A stretch of 64,000 nt of DNA. It comes from Ascaphus truei. Taxonomy: Eukaryota; Chordata; Amphibia; Anura; Ascaphidae. Position 1 is the stretch's first letter. Each line of letters starts with the position of its first letter. Made by a program: the position numbers and the translations under genes. Below the pieces are notes generated by a model. It ran no database searches and was not told the DNA's origin. It saw nothing but the letters and a program-made list of their open reading frames with translations. Positions 23,912 to 35,642 of this stretch are shown piece after piece. The DNA lies in NCBI GenBank assembly GCA_036426205.1, contig CM071574.1, forward strand, positions 11,908,099 to 11,972,098, in the 5' to 3' direction.

Positions 23912-25002
23912 GATGGCTCAAGACCCTAAAGCTTTTTGGACGTTCGCGGCCACCGTCGGGAGCAGGAAGCAGGAACCCAGCAGAAAGCCTGGACGCGGGC
24001 AAAGCTAGCTGAGTGCCTGAGTACCTGCGAAAGTTCCCTTAGGACTGGCCTTTTCTTTTCTTTTATTTCTTGGCACGTATGTCTTGGTGGACTGAGTGCT
24101 TTTTAGACTGTGTTTTATATGTTATATTTTCTATTAAAGTTTAGTTGTTACACGCCATTTTTAGAGTCATTTTCTGGCTATTTTTAGCACTTAGAACATT
24201 TCCACCGGGCAGCAGTGTTGAACTTTAAAGAAGGAGGCTTAAAGATACCAAACCATGGTGTGAGCTCACACGTGGCCGTGTGAGTATCTTCGTTTTAACT
24301 TTGATATATCCCTTTCCCTTCCCCCACCAATGGTTTATTATCTGGAGGAGTAGAGCTCTGTATATGAATTCTCACAAGTGAGGAGGATCAAGATACCCCC
24401 TCTAGGAGTGCACTCACACTCGCCCGTGTGAGTGTTTTGCAGAATTTTCTGCATTTAACTTTTTCCCACCATCTGAATTGGGTTTGTTTTTTACCAATAT
24501 TTGTCCCTTATTCTGTGTCTATTTCTTGCTCCGAGGGTGACACCATAATTGAACCTCGTCGAGAGACCGAAGAGGCGTCTATCCAGATGAAAGCAGAAAA
24601 ACCACTATAGAAAGAAGAAGAAAAAAGAAGGAAGAAAAAGAAGGAAGAAGGAGGAGAGGGAAACGACCCCTATGTGACGGCATTTACACAAGGCCGTGTA
24701 AGTGTTTATAATATTATACATATCACCACCCCTGCTCCTACCAATTCAGGAATATTTGATTTATTCATATTTAATGTATATTTTCCTATCATCTCTCAAA
24801 CCTGTGCTCCCCCTCTTTCTCTTTGCTTTTCTATATATATTGCAGAATAAATGAGTTGAATCCTTTGTATATCAGTATTGCTTGACTTGAAGAAGAGAGG
24901 ATAACTCTCGAAAGCTTTTCCTATGACATAAATTGTTAGTCCAATAAAAAAGGTATCACCTAATACTGAAGAACTCATTTATTCTGCACTATCGCAACTG
25001 GA
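23912..25002 (+). repeat. Penelope-type 3' region with three hairpins
   Basis: Three related short hairpins (24264-24283, 24411-24434, 24683-24701) share a CACNN...CCGTGTRAGT pattern and are each followed by a T-run. A hammerhead-like motif follows at 24884-24921, then a conserved-looking tail ATAAATTGTTAGTCCAATAA and GGTATCACC. This tail resembles, from memory, 3' ends of vertebrate Penelope-like elements. The last part is bracketed by inverted copies of TGCAGAATAAATGAGTT (24841-24857 and 24972-24988). Confidence 0.5.
24884..24921 (+). ncRNA. Hammerhead-like motif
   Basis: Core TTGAAGA (one change from CUGANGA, at C3), a perfect 5-bp stem II GAGAG/CTCTC with loop GATAA, then GAAAGCTT. U3 faces G8, a wobble. 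Stem III is not well formed, so I treat it as a descendant of a ribozyme. Confidence 0.4.
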
Positions 25003-26175
25003 CTTTTTTTACCTTTTCCCAGTGAAACGGTAAATACTTTTCATATATTTCAAATAAGACAGGCGACCTACATTTTTATAGCACTACGCGAGTGCCCAGC
25101 TATGTCTCATATATGAAGAATACTACTTCATTCTCAAGGCTTCAAAGTCACGTACAACCACCTCATCACATGACCGAGATCACAGGTCAAAACAGTCTGG
25201 CTAGTGAGTGGGTTTATTGCGCGGTGCATATCATACCATGGTATGTTTAAAGATGTGTTAAGCACATGCATTGTTGTAGGTTTAACGTGTATTTGATGGT
25301 CTGAACAAAAGGTTGCAACTGCGTGCTCCTTTGCATGTCATTCCCAGAATCCCTTGCTGCAGTGGAGGCCCGCTCTGTATAGGTGATAATGGTAAAGGGC
25401 CAGGGTTGCAGACCATGTTAAGACAGAATGTGCTCACAAGAATATTTTTATATATAACTAAAGTATAAATAATATATATATATATTATTATATATCGTAA
25501 TGGAGGTAGTTGGACGGCACTACCCCCAGAACTCACGTCCTCCTCACCTTTTTAACTTGGGAGGTGTTTTCACTTTGCTCCCAAGAACAGACTACTATGG
25601 TTCTTTCCCCTCATTACAGCAGCGATAAAGAAAGGGTTCACAGTGTACCTGCAATTTTGGTTATACTTTGACATTTTGGTATGCAGGTTACGACGCTTTG
25701 GCCAAAGTTATAAAGTAAATACCAAGTTATTATTATATTTGAAGTATTAAACTTTATACTTATATATGTTTTGTCAATGGATGTAGCATGGGAACCCCCT
25801 GTCCTTTTGTTGTATCATTTGCCCCACCCAGTTAGCACTCATTTTTGACATAAAATATATCATGATGTGATGGGTGTAGAAGTTTGAGCTAGCCTGGAAT
25901 GTTGTTAAGCATTTCTGACTGGTACACAGTGTAATGAGAGGGGCTAGTGGCACCTCCCCCCCAGAACTCACTCCTCCTCACCTGTTTTACTTGGGGGGGT
26001 CTTTCATTTGCTGCCGAGAACAGGACTTACATGGTCTTCCCCTCATACAGAAGGTAAAGGAAGGGTTCACAGTGTAGTGTAGGACCTGCATTTTTGGCCC
26101 AGTAGCACTCTTTTCTGACATAAATATATATTCTATGTGGGTGGTGATGTAAGAAGTTTGAGCTAGCTGGGAATG

Positions 26176-26252
26176 TGTATGTATGTAGTATGTATGTATG
26201 TATGTATGGTATGTATGTATGTATGTATGTATGATGTACAGTATGTATGTAT
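26176..26252 (+). repeat. (TATG)n microsatellite
   Basis: An imperfect TATG array that mirrors the TACA array of the right arm at 34914-34963, so it predates the inverted duplication. Confidence 0.9.
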
Positions 26253-27660
26253 GCATTTAGTGAGGATGAGGACAATTGCCCTGAGAATCAAGAAGACAGC
26301 CATTAGAGCATTCAGGGAGCTCGAAGCACCCTCTTCGTAAAAAAAATAAATCTCTTTAGTACTAATAACGTATGGACGAGAGCTGGTCAAACTTAATAAC
26401 ATAGAAGTGAGTTTCTAATGACAAGGAAGATGTATATCATTCCGTGCCATGAACCTGCAAACAAGACCTAGCGTCATCATCCATGTATAAAATATTGGGA
26501 GTCCAATTATTTCTAAATAAAAAAGCATGGGGGAGAGAAGAATGACACATACTGGATTTTTTGTTAGTTTCTATAGCACACAAAATATCCACCGGCCAGC
26601 AGACAATAATTGTTAGGATAGGCTAAAGACAGAATAGGCAGTGAGAATATAAGTCCTCCAGCGGATTTGCCCTCCCGGCACAATCGTGTAAAACCTTAAA
26701 TAACAGTCAGCAAGAGCAGCAGGCTACAGTCAGTGGACCGCGCAACCTGCCATCATTACTCCCTTTTTTCTGCTTGTTGCATCTCCAGGTCTGTGGGAGC
26801 AATTGCTCTTAATATTTTGTTATTTTGACGGGATTAAACCGTAGTTTAATCAACTAACCGTCGCGTTTCCCATGTAACATCAGCTCTAAGTGGCGATCTT
26901 AGAGCTCTGACAAACCACGCGCCCTGTATGTTTATTCATTTATACTCTTACTGTGTATGCTTTTATACCATGATACTCCTTAATTGGCAAACACACAATC
27001 CCTGAAAACTCTAACCCCAGACACCCACCACATCATATCATATACATATATCCAGAATTTATGTCAAAGGAGTGGGATTGTGTGTTTTGTAATTGTCAAT
27101 CCGTGAACAGTTATTTGGAGGTTGGTGACCCCTCCTCCCAAGGTTTAAGATTACTCCTCCCCACTTTTTAAGTAGCAGGTTTTCCATGTGTGTCTTCCAG
27201 GTAAGGGGAACGCTGTAGTCTCAAGATGATATGTGAAAAAATAAGAACATTTACAGATAATAGTTGCAGATGGTAATAAATTATTGATTTCAAAAAAATG
27301 CCTGTCCGTCAGTATCACTCACAGATTTCTTCAGAATAAAAACAGTGTATACAGAGCATCCATCTCTCTCTGCTGGAGCCCTTTGTGTGAAGCCCTCAAG
27401 AGGGGAAGCTTGCCTTATGGAGGTGGTCTTTAGACAGTAAACTTGTTTTATAGTTGAACACGGTCAGATTCTTATAATTCCTCCCAAGTGTGAAAGAAAG
27501 AGAGAGCACAAATATTGTTAATATAATATGGGATATTGCACATATAAACATAGGAATAATCACTCACATTTTGGCATAAGAACAATTCATTGAAAGAACC
27601 GCTGGGGTGCTGGAGGAGGAAACCGGTACACAATAAGCCGCTCATTCGCTTCCCGCGTAC

Positions 27661-27807
27661 GTCACGCACAGACACCAGTCCCTACCCAGATGAGCTTACA
27701 ATCTATGTTTTTTGGTGCCTAAGGCAACAGGGAGATAAAGTGACTTGCGCCAGTCACAAGAAGCTGACAATGGAATTGAACAGGCTCCGCTAATCAAACA
27801 CTGTGTC
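27661..27807 (-). repeat. MIR-like SINE, left arm
   Basis: Minus-strand partner of the SINE at 33345-33490, with the same order of B-box region, CAAGTCACTTTATCTCCCTG core and GATTGTAAGCTCATCTGGG tail. The B box is damaged (GTTCAATTCC, one base lost). Confidence 0.75.
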
Positions 27808-28184
27808 ATTGTTTACAGATTCCTATCCTATTCAGTGAGACATCTCCTTCTCCCTATAAGGCTACTAGTTGCAATCCTTTCTTGTATCAATACACTATAT
27901 TAATAATAAATAGCTGTATAAAAAGGGCACATTGGGCGAGCTAGTTAAAATTTGAGCCACAAATTATTAACGATTTAAGATAGAATTCATACATGTACAC
28001 AGTTCTAGCTGTGTAATGTGTATTGACATTAAATTAAATGATAAAAACAAGTGGGCACTACAAATATCATATATGAGTCTTATTGGATGGTGTCTGGTGT
28101 TGTCCCACCTTGAGAGGTAAAAAATTCCTGATAGTTCAATGGCTCTACCACTTGTCCCGTTTGCATCGTTAGATTCGTCCGGTA

Positions 28185-30029
28185 TATTTGGATAGCACGA
28201 TCCTTTTGCAGTTGGTGTTTCACATACAGCCTTGTGGTTGGTGTGTTTTTCACCTCCCTCATGAGGACGACTGGCCCTTAACTCTCATCTCACCTTGCTC
28301 TTGTGACAGTGAGATGTGATTGGCGTTTCAGCCCAAGTATGGAATTCCCAGGGATGGATATTCAACTACTCTGATCGGCTTGGTTCAGTACAGCTGATTG
28401 GCCTCTCCCTAGCCGCGCAGTGAAAGCCCATCACATCTCATCCTGCTAATCTCTCATCCACTGCTGATGTCACAAGTTTGGTTTGGAGTCAGCTGATACA
28501 CTCTCAAGCCGGGTAATCCTCTGACGCTGACACTCATAAGGTCTGGATGGCGTAATGAGGCAGAAGCACAAGCGAACATTCATACAGTGCAGTTACAATA
28601 GAATACATCTAAAAGCAAAACTAGTACAATAATTAGTTAATAAAAATACAAACATATATTGAATTATACAATATGTTTGAAAGAGATCTCCAATGTGGGT
28701 CCTGGACCACAAGAAGGGAGAAGAAATGGGGAAGAAAAGAGTATATGCTATTCGGACAGGTTTGTCTCTGTCCCATAGGGACAGTTGATGGATTGAAGAC
28801 AGTAAGGAATGGAGATGTGGGTCTATTAAAGGTCTCCTAAAAAATGTGGGTCTCCAAAAGGAAAGATTTACATGGAGTTCTAGTTCTGCAGAAATGAAAG
28901 CAGATTGAAACCTATACTCAAATCACTTGGTGTATTTTCAGCTGGTATATCCAGTAGTTCCCTTTAAGATATCTGAAAAAATTGCTACCACCTCTCCAGT
29001 GTGCCTTTGGGCAATTCAATTCCTATGCATATTAACCTGTTGTGGTCTTGATTATGCAATCATCTGAAATGATGGTACAGTTATACACTGGCCGTTTGTA
29101 GTCCTCTTTTGAAATGTACAGATATATGTTAGTTAGCCTTCTCTTAATCGGTCTGCTGTTTCAGAAATGGGCGATCCGCCCAAATCCCAGATTTTCGCTG
29201 ATGTTACCTCCAAAATCCGTTTCGCGGTTAAAATTTGCAAACGGATTTGGGAGGTTTCAATCCGCACGGATCATCAAAACCGCCATTGGATACCACCCGT
29301 GACGGGATTTGTAGATCCAATCTGCAGGTCAGTAATCGTTGGCAGAGTCTTAAAAATCCGCGAGAGGATGCTGAATTGGATTCTACAAATCCATCCACGC
29401 TTGTGGAATCCACAGAGATGCATGGTAATATAATAAAAAATCCGCAAAATGTGATTCTCCCTTTTGAGATTGATCCTGCTAAATACATGGACCAATGGTA
29501 CCGGCCGATCCGCTGGGGCTCCAAATTCACCCTCAAAATTCACCTATCTCAACTGGTTCTCCCCCATGTATTGGAGACCGCAAGGGCATTCTAGCAAATC
29601 GATGACAAATTGCTATTGCAGTTAATAAAGGTATCAATGGTAAATTCCTTTCCAGTATGCTAATTTAAAATTGTCATAATAATACTGAATTACTACACCC
29701 ATTACATCTACCCAAGCGCTGGTTTAGCTTACACTGCTAGAGTGCTGCCTGAATAGCAGAGGTGTGGTCCTGATCCTGTTGGCCCCGACAGTACCCCTTA
29801 CTCACAAGGTGCATTAGGACCTAGCTTGTCAGGATAGGCCTTGTGAAAATCTTTAGTTGTGGGGCGTGATTCATTTAAATATACTTTGCATATCTACCAG
29901 GTGTGCTCTTTTTTGTGCACAGGTGTCTCTACGTTATTTCAGGTGGTTTTGGGGACATATACAGTATAGCAGTTGGGCTCTAATAAATTATCTCTCTCCA
30001 AATAAATAGTATTTGTCGTGAGCACTCAA
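28185..30029. other. Centre of the inverted repeat, first part
   Basis: This is unique relative to the arms. About 29167-29520 contains repeated AAATCCGYGAR/GGGATTTGTAGATCC-type words and inverted matches such as GGCGATCCGCCC against GCCGATCCGC, suggesting a small TIR element. A 119-codon ORF (29235-29594) overlaps it but has no recognised domain. The rest shows nothing I can name. Confidence 0.4.
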
Positions 30030-30049
30030 AAAGCACTACTGTATTATTA

Positions 30050-30088
<39 letters not shown>

Positions 30089-30122
30089 TATATAATATTA
30101 TATATATATATATTATATATAA
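30030..30122. repeat. (TA)n microsatellite
   Basis: A nearly pure TA tract. Similar shorter tracts follow at 30810-30860 and 31620-31640. Confidence 0.9.
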
Positions 30123-30186
30123 AATCCAATGCCACAGCCGGCACACCATTTCAAGGTAAATACGTTTTGGTGCTTATCCCATAAAG

Positions 30187-30525
30187 CAGGGGGGCGCAAA
30201 CTTTTTCCTGCGCCCCTGCGGCTGTCCCCTCACTCCGCGCGCCCCTCCCACCCCAACTTACCCGCGCTCCGGCGTATATGACGTCACGTTGCATACAAGT
30301 GACGTCACATGACCTCGCAGCGTCATTTGATGCCGCGTTGCCCAGGCGACACAGGAGGAAGCCGCCGGAGCCACGGTAAGTTAGGTTTACAGAGGCCCTG
30401 CCAGACTCCCCCGCACTTAATTTAAGTGCTCTGTGGAAGCGCGCAGGGCTCTGTAAACCCCGCGCCCCCCGTCTGGCAGTGTCGCGCCCCCCCTGGCGTC
30501 GCGCCCCACAGTTTGCGCCACCGTG
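30187..30525. mobile_element. hAT MITE with 8-bp TSD and paralogous empty site
   Basis: It starts CAGGGGGGCGCAAACTTTTT and ends AGTTTGCGCCACCGTG. Identical 8-mers CCATAAAG flank it (30179-30186 and 30526-30533). The related repeat at about 31595-31610 has the same context with a single CTTTATGG and no insertion, which proves the insertion endpoints. The interior is GC-rich with two TGACGTCA-like sites. Confidence 0.95.
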
Positions 30526-30635
30526 CCATAAAGCAATAACAGACCATACGATACCGGTTGCAACAACGACATCAAGGGACAGCACGCAGGTAAGTAATCA
30601 TAAATTTTCTATATTTGATAGAAGACACAAAAACC

Positions 30636-30667
30636 GACGTTTCGGTCCCCCAGTGGGACCTTTCTCA
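30636..30667 (-). ncRNA. Hammerhead-like motif, copy A
   Basis: The minus strand has CTGAGAA, a stem II of GGTCCC paired with GGGGACC, then GAAACGTC. The core keeps C3 but has A8. There is no loop room for stem III, so it is probably inactive. Confidence 0.4.
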
Positions 30668-30679
30668 GGGTGCGCACCA

Positions 30680-30800
30680 CCTTGAGAAAGGTCCCACTGG
30701 GGACCGAAAAGTTGGTTTCTGTGTTCATCACAATATAGAAAATTTATGATTTACTTACCTGCGTGCTGTCCCTTGATGTCGTGTTGGCAACCGGTATCGT
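30680..30800 (+). repeat. Penelope-type 3' end, copy B
   Basis: Head-to-head with copy A, separated by only about 12 bp, so the pair forms a palindrome of about 250 bp. The motif at 30681-30715 reads CTTGAGAAAGGTCCC, then GGGACCGAAAAGTTGG: U3-A8 core, intact stem II, and C lost after GAAA. Confidence 0.7.
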
Positions 30801-31069
30801 TAGGTTAACTATAATACATAATATATAATATATATATATATATATTAATATATATAAAAAGCAGAAAATAGCCGTGTTAGTGGGGGGGGAGGTGTGTGTG
30901 TGTGTGCTGGACCTTTCGCCCATCACTCCGCCTCAGGCCAATGAGAGGTGTGCGGGGGCGGGCGGGCCAAGGGACCAATGTGATTGCCCCTAGGGACAGA
31001 ACAGACAGACAGGGAGATTTACATACAATGGTTTGAGAAATATATAGATAGATATATATACAGTATATA

Positions 31070-31200
31070 TGCACCACCTTGAGAAATGTCCCACTGGGGG
31101 ACCGAAACGTCGGTTTTTGTGTCTTCTATCAAATATAGAAAATTTATGATTTACTTACCTGCGTGCTGTCCCTTGATGTCGTGTTGCAACCGGTATCGTA
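31070..31200 (+). repeat. Penelope-type 3' end, copy C
   Basis: Starts with a hammerhead-like motif (31078-31112, core TTGAGAA, GAAACGTC) and ends at CCGGTATCGTAT like copy B. Unrelated sequence follows to 31455. Confidence 0.7.
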
Positions 31201-31454
31201 TATACCTCCAGGAGCTACGTTGTTCAGCAGCTTATCTGCTCCTGTGCTATGCATCCTGGCATCTCAAGCTGGGAAGCTAGCTTCCCAGCTAGCGCTTTAT
31301 AGGGATTGATAGGCTTTAGTCTCTCTAGAGAGTGGTCGTGGGGCTCAACTAAATTTTTATATCTTTTACAATGAACCCTGTGGTGGGATTGGTATCTGTG
31401 TGTGGGAACCCAGGCAACCTCCCTCCTTCTCCTCCCTCCCTCCCTCCTTCTCTC

Positions 31455-31625
31455 CTCTTCGAGAAAGGTCCCACTGGGGGACCGAAACGTCGGTTTTTGT
31501 GTCTTCTATCAAATATAGAAAATTTATGATTTACTTACCTGCGTGCTGTCCCTTGATGTCGTGTTGCAACCGGTATCGTATGGTCTGTTATTGCTTTATG
31601 GGATAAGCACCAAAACTTTGATATA
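31455..31625 (+). repeat. Penelope-type 3' end, copy D
   Basis: The longest plus copy. It extends past CCGGTATCGTATGG to GCTTTATGGGATAAGCACCA and so provides the uninterrupted counterpart of the hAT target in copy A. Confidence 0.75.
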
Positions 31626-31639
31626 TATATATATCAAAG

Positions 31640-32958
31640 ACCAACACAAAATTAAGTAGCGCTCAGGTGGATAATAGTGACAATATATATATAGAATAAT
31701 GATAATAAATGATATGAATCAATAAAAATCCTAATAAAAATCAACACACTTTTAACTACATATAACTACAAACCACTACAAATCTAAGAACAAAAAACAA
31801 ACAGAAGCACAAGCTCCATAGCATGTAACTGTTTAAACAAAAGAGTACATTTATTAAAAACTGCAGCCCAAAGGAAATGCACTTACAGGATTGGCTCAGT
31901 CTCCTGGCGCCAACTTGTGACAGGAGTTGGTGTTGGCTACAAGCTGTGCAGATATACCTTGCCTACCTGGGACCCCCGTCACCCCCGCAGATGACTACAC
32001 ACAGAGATTTCTCTCCCACGTATGGTTGCTTTTTTTAATCCTGTAAGTGCATTTCCTCCTCTCTCCCCCCCCTCTCTCCTGACTCCCTCTCTCCTGACTC
32101 CCTCTCTCCCCCTCTCTCTCCTGACTCCCTCTCTCCCCCCCTCTCCTGACTCTCTCCTGACTACCTCCCCCCCCTCTCTCCTGACTGAATACCACCCCCC
32201 GCCTGTCCGCTGTGCGCCGCCATCTTACCGGGGGCAGCTGCAGGAGGAAGGGGGTCCTTCCAGAGGCTGCCTGCCCACTGCCTGTCCCCCCGCCGGGGAG
32301 GGAAGTGAGCGTTGGCGACTGGGGCAGGAGGGCCGCGCCGCGCTTCCCCTCCGTCCGGGAGCTGGTGAGGGAGAGAGAGTTGGGTGACGTCATAGAGCCG
32401 GGTGACGTCATAGAGCCACCAATCTGATTGGCCAGAGGCTGAGGACCAATCAGATTCACCGCAGCTAGTACCAACCTTTCGATTTTATATATTAAGATGT
32501 GCCCCCTTTCTCTTAAAATAAATATATATATTTATTTTATCTCAAAATGAGGTGCGCAAAACTAATTATCAACAATAGTAAAAATGGTGTCAAATGTGTG
32601 CTGCCGTAATGTAATGGATGTACACAACACCAATAATATACAAAAGGCGCAAATCAGAGACAACAGGTGGTTAAATATCTAACACCTGTGGGATGAAAAA
32701 AGCATGTAAGGATACAATCCTTTTTGTGACTGCAGCAGATGCAATCATCAGTAGCTCCGGGTAGAACAACTCATACACCATAGCCATGTAATGAGTTGTG
32801 GCATCGCCCACGGAGCCTTGGGCCAGGGCAGTCAGTTTGTGTGTAGAGGGTTCTCGGCTACTCTGCTCATATGGGTAGTAGTACCATTGGGCCCCATTGG
32901 CTTAGACCGGAGTTAGGGGACCTGGCAGGCCGCACATTGGCTCAGCATCCGCAGCTCT
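31640..32958. other. Centre of the inverted repeat, last part
   Basis: Unidentified repeat-like sequence (31640-32040). A pyrimidine minisatellite of CTCTCTCCTGACTCC units covers 32040-32190. A GC-rich block with a YY1-like GCCGCCATCTT at about 32217-32227 follows, then the CRE/CCAAT block. No feature is recognised from 32470 to 32958. Confidence 0.5.
32381..32462. promoter_or_regulatory. Tandem CRE plus inverted CCAAT block
   Basis: GGGTGACGTCATAGAGCC occurs twice in a row (32382-32399 and 32400-32417), each with the CREB/ATF palindrome TGACGTCA. Next come CCAATCTGATTGGCC and GGACCAATCAGATT, an inverted pair of CCAAT boxes. A GC-rich stretch and a minus-strand donor-like GGTAAGATGGCGG (about 32220-32232) lie next to it. 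Together they look like a compact promoter, probably for minus-strand transcription. The function is inferred. Confidence 0.4.
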
Positions 32959-33344
32959 TGCCGGAGAATCTAAGCGATGCAAACTGGGACAAGTGGTAGA
33001 GCCCATTGAATCTATCAGGATTTTTTACCTCTCAAGGTGGGACAGACACCAGACACCATCCAAATAAGACTCATATATTGATATTTGTAAGTGCCCACTT
33101 GTTTTTATTCATTTTAATTTAATGTTCTAACATTACCACAGCTAGAACTTGTTACATGTATGAATTCTATCTTAAATCAGTTGATAATTTGTGGCTCAAA
33201 TTTTAACTAACTCGCCCAATGTGCCCTTTTTATACTAGCTATTTATTATTAATATAGTGTATTTGATACAAGAAAAGGTGCAACTAGTAGCCTTATAGGG
33301 AGAAGGAGTGCTCACTGAATAAGGATACGGAATCTGTAAACAAT

Positions 33345-33490
33345 GACACAGTGTTTGAATTAGCGGAGCCTGGTTCAATTCCCAGTGTCAGCTTCTTGTG
33401 ACCTTGAGCAAGTCACTTTATCTCCCTGTGCCTTAGGCACCAAAAAACATAGATTGTAAGCTCATCTGGGTAGGGACTGTGTCTGTGCGT
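33345..33490 (+). repeat. MIR-like SINE, right arm
   Basis: GGTTCAATTCC (33372-33382) is a good RNA polymerase III B box. It is followed by CTTGTGACCTTGAGCAAGTC and ACTTTATCTCCCTGTGCCTT, which closely resembles the MIR/CORE-SINE central domain. The tail AGATTGTAAGCTCATCTGGG then GGGACTGTGTC matches the LINE 3' end at 17.16 kb. The A box is not clear. Confidence 0.8.
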
Positions 33491-34913
33491 GACGTACGCG
33501 GAAGCGAATGAGCGGCTTAGTGTACCGGTGTCCTCCTCCAGCAACCAGCGGTTCTTTCCAATGAATTGTTCTTATGCCAAAATGTGAGTGCATTATTCCT
33601 ATGTTTTATATGTGCAATATACCCATATTATATTACAATATTGTGTGCTCTCTCTTTCTTTCACACTTTGGGAGGAATATATAAGAATCTGACCTGTTCA
33701 ACTATAAAACAAGTTTACTGTCTAAAGACCACCATCCATAAGGCTTCCACCTCTTGAGGGCTTACACAAAGGGCTCCCATCAGAGAGAGATGGATCTCTG
33801 ATACACCTGTTTTTATCTGAAGAAATCTGTGAGTGATACTGACACAGGCATTTTTTTGAATATCAATAATTTTATTACCATCTGCACTATTATCTGTAAA
33901 TGTTCTTATTTTTCACATATCATCTTGAGAACTACAGCGTTCCCCTTACCTGGAAGACAACACATGGAAAACCCTGCTACTTAAAAAGTGGGGAGGAGTA
34001 ATCTTAAACCTTGGGAGGAGGGGTCACCAACCTCCAAATAACTGTTACCAGTTGACAATTACAAAACACACAATCCCACTCCTTTTGACATAAATTCTGG
34101 ATATATAGTATATGATATGATGTGGTGGGTGCTGGGGTTAGAGTTTTCAGGGATTGTGTGTTTGCCAATTAAAGGAGTATACATGGTATAAAAAGCATAC
34201 ACAGTAAGAGTTAAATGAAAATAAAACATACAGGGGCCGTGGTTTGGCAGAGCTCTAAGATCGCCACTTAGAGCTGATGTTACATGGGAAACCGACGGTT
34301 AGTTGATTAAACTACAGGTTTAATCCCGTCAAAATAACAAAATATTAAGAGCCAATTGCTCCCACAGACCTGGAGATGCAAGCCAAGCAGAAAAAAGGGA
34401 GTAATGATGCAGGTTGCGCGGTCCACTGACTTGTAGCCTGCTCGTCTTTGCTGACTGTTATTTAAGGTTTTACACGATTGTGCCCGGGAGGCAAATCCCT
34501 GGAGGACATTATATTCTCACTGCCTATTCCTGTCTTTAGCCTATCCTAACAATTATTGTCTCTGGGCCGGTGGATATTTTGTGTGCTATAGAAACTAACA
34601 AAAAAATCCAGTATGTGTCATTCTTCTCTCCCACCATGCTTTTACTTTTTAGAAATAATTGGACTCCCATATTTTATACATGGATGATGACGCTAGGTCT
34701 GTTTGCAGGTTCATGGCACAGGAATGATATACATCTTGTCCTTGTCATTAGAAACTCACTTCTATGTTATTTAAGTTTGACCAGCTCTCGTCCCATACGT
34801 TATTAGTACTAAATAGATTTATTTTTTTTACGAAGAGGGTGCTTTCGAGCTCCCTGAATGCTTAATGGCTGTCTTCTTGATTCTCAGGGCAATTGTCCTC
34901 ATCTCACTAAATG

Positions 34914-34963
34914 CCATACATACATACATACATACATACATACATACATACATACATACACAT
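34914..34963 (+). repeat. (TACA)n microsatellite
   Basis: A clean TACA array; counterpart of 26176-26252 in the other arm. Confidence 0.95.
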
Positions 34964-35642
34964 TCCCAGCTAGCTCAAACTTCTACACCCACCACATCAT
35001 GAATATATATTTATGTCAAAAAGAGTGCTACTGGGCCAAAAATGCAGGTCCTACACTACACTGTGAACCCTTCCTTTTACCTCTGTATGAGGGGAAAGAA
35101 CCATAGTAAGTCCTGTTCTCGCAGCAAAGTGAAAGACCCCCCCAAGTTAAAAAGGTGAGGAGGAGTGAGTTCTGGGGGGGAGGTGCCACCTACCTCCATT
35201 ACAACTGTTACCAGTCAGAAATTGATTAACACACATTCCCAGCTAGCTCAAACTTCTACACCCATCACATCATGAATATATATTTATGTCAAAAATGAGT
35301 GCTACTGGGTGTGGCAAATGTATACAACAAAAGACAGGGGTTCCCAATGCTACATCCAATTGACAAAACATATATAAGTATAAAGTTTAAATACTTCAAT
35401 AATAATAATAATAACTTGGTTATTTACTTTAACACTTTGGCCAAAGCGTCGTAAGCCTGCATACCAAATGTCAAAGTATAACCAAAAATGCAGGTACACT
35501 GTGAACCCTTTCTTTTACCTCTGTATGAGGGGAAAGAACCATAGTAAGTCCTGTTCTTGGAGCAAAGTGAAACACCTCCCAAGTTAAAAAGGTGAGGAGG
35601 AGTGAGTTCTGGGGGGTAGGTGCCACCTACCTCCATTACAAC

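Larger units (their letters stand above)
25003..28184 (+). repeat. Left arm of large inverted repeat
   Basis: This is the inverse of 32959-36122. Anchor matches: 25002-25030 with 36095-36122; 26588-26640 with 34520-34571; 27684-27790 with 33362-33478; 28080-28180 with 32965-33063. The arms are similar but not identical, with many substitutions and small indels, so this is not a recent or assembly-created palindrome. It contains a MIR-like SINE, a TATG microsatellite and diverged internal direct repeats (for example 25500-25680 and 25940-26110, both with CCAGAACTCAC then TCCTCCTCACC). No protein-coding motif was found. Confidence 0.9.
30134..30679 (-). repeat. Penelope-type 3' end, copy A (interrupted)
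   Basis: Minus-oriented copy of a repeat whose plus copies start at about 30680, 31070 and 31455. On its own strand it runs from a hammerhead-like motif (30667-30636) through TTATGATTTACTTACCTGCG and GTTGCAACCGGTATCGTATG to GCTTTATGGGATAAGCACC. It is split by the hAT element at 30187-30525. Confidence 0.7.

Noticed and set aside
29228..29594. Open frames of about 100-119 codons on both strands
   Set aside because: They lie in a repeat-like segment. No domain, and both strands are open.
30151..30585. 144-codon minus ORF
   Set aside because: It spans the whole GC-rich hAT MITE and its flanks, so it is not a gene.
33372..33382. B-box match taken as a tRNA gene
   Set aside because: No cloverleaf or A box; the following sequence is a MIR-like SINE core.
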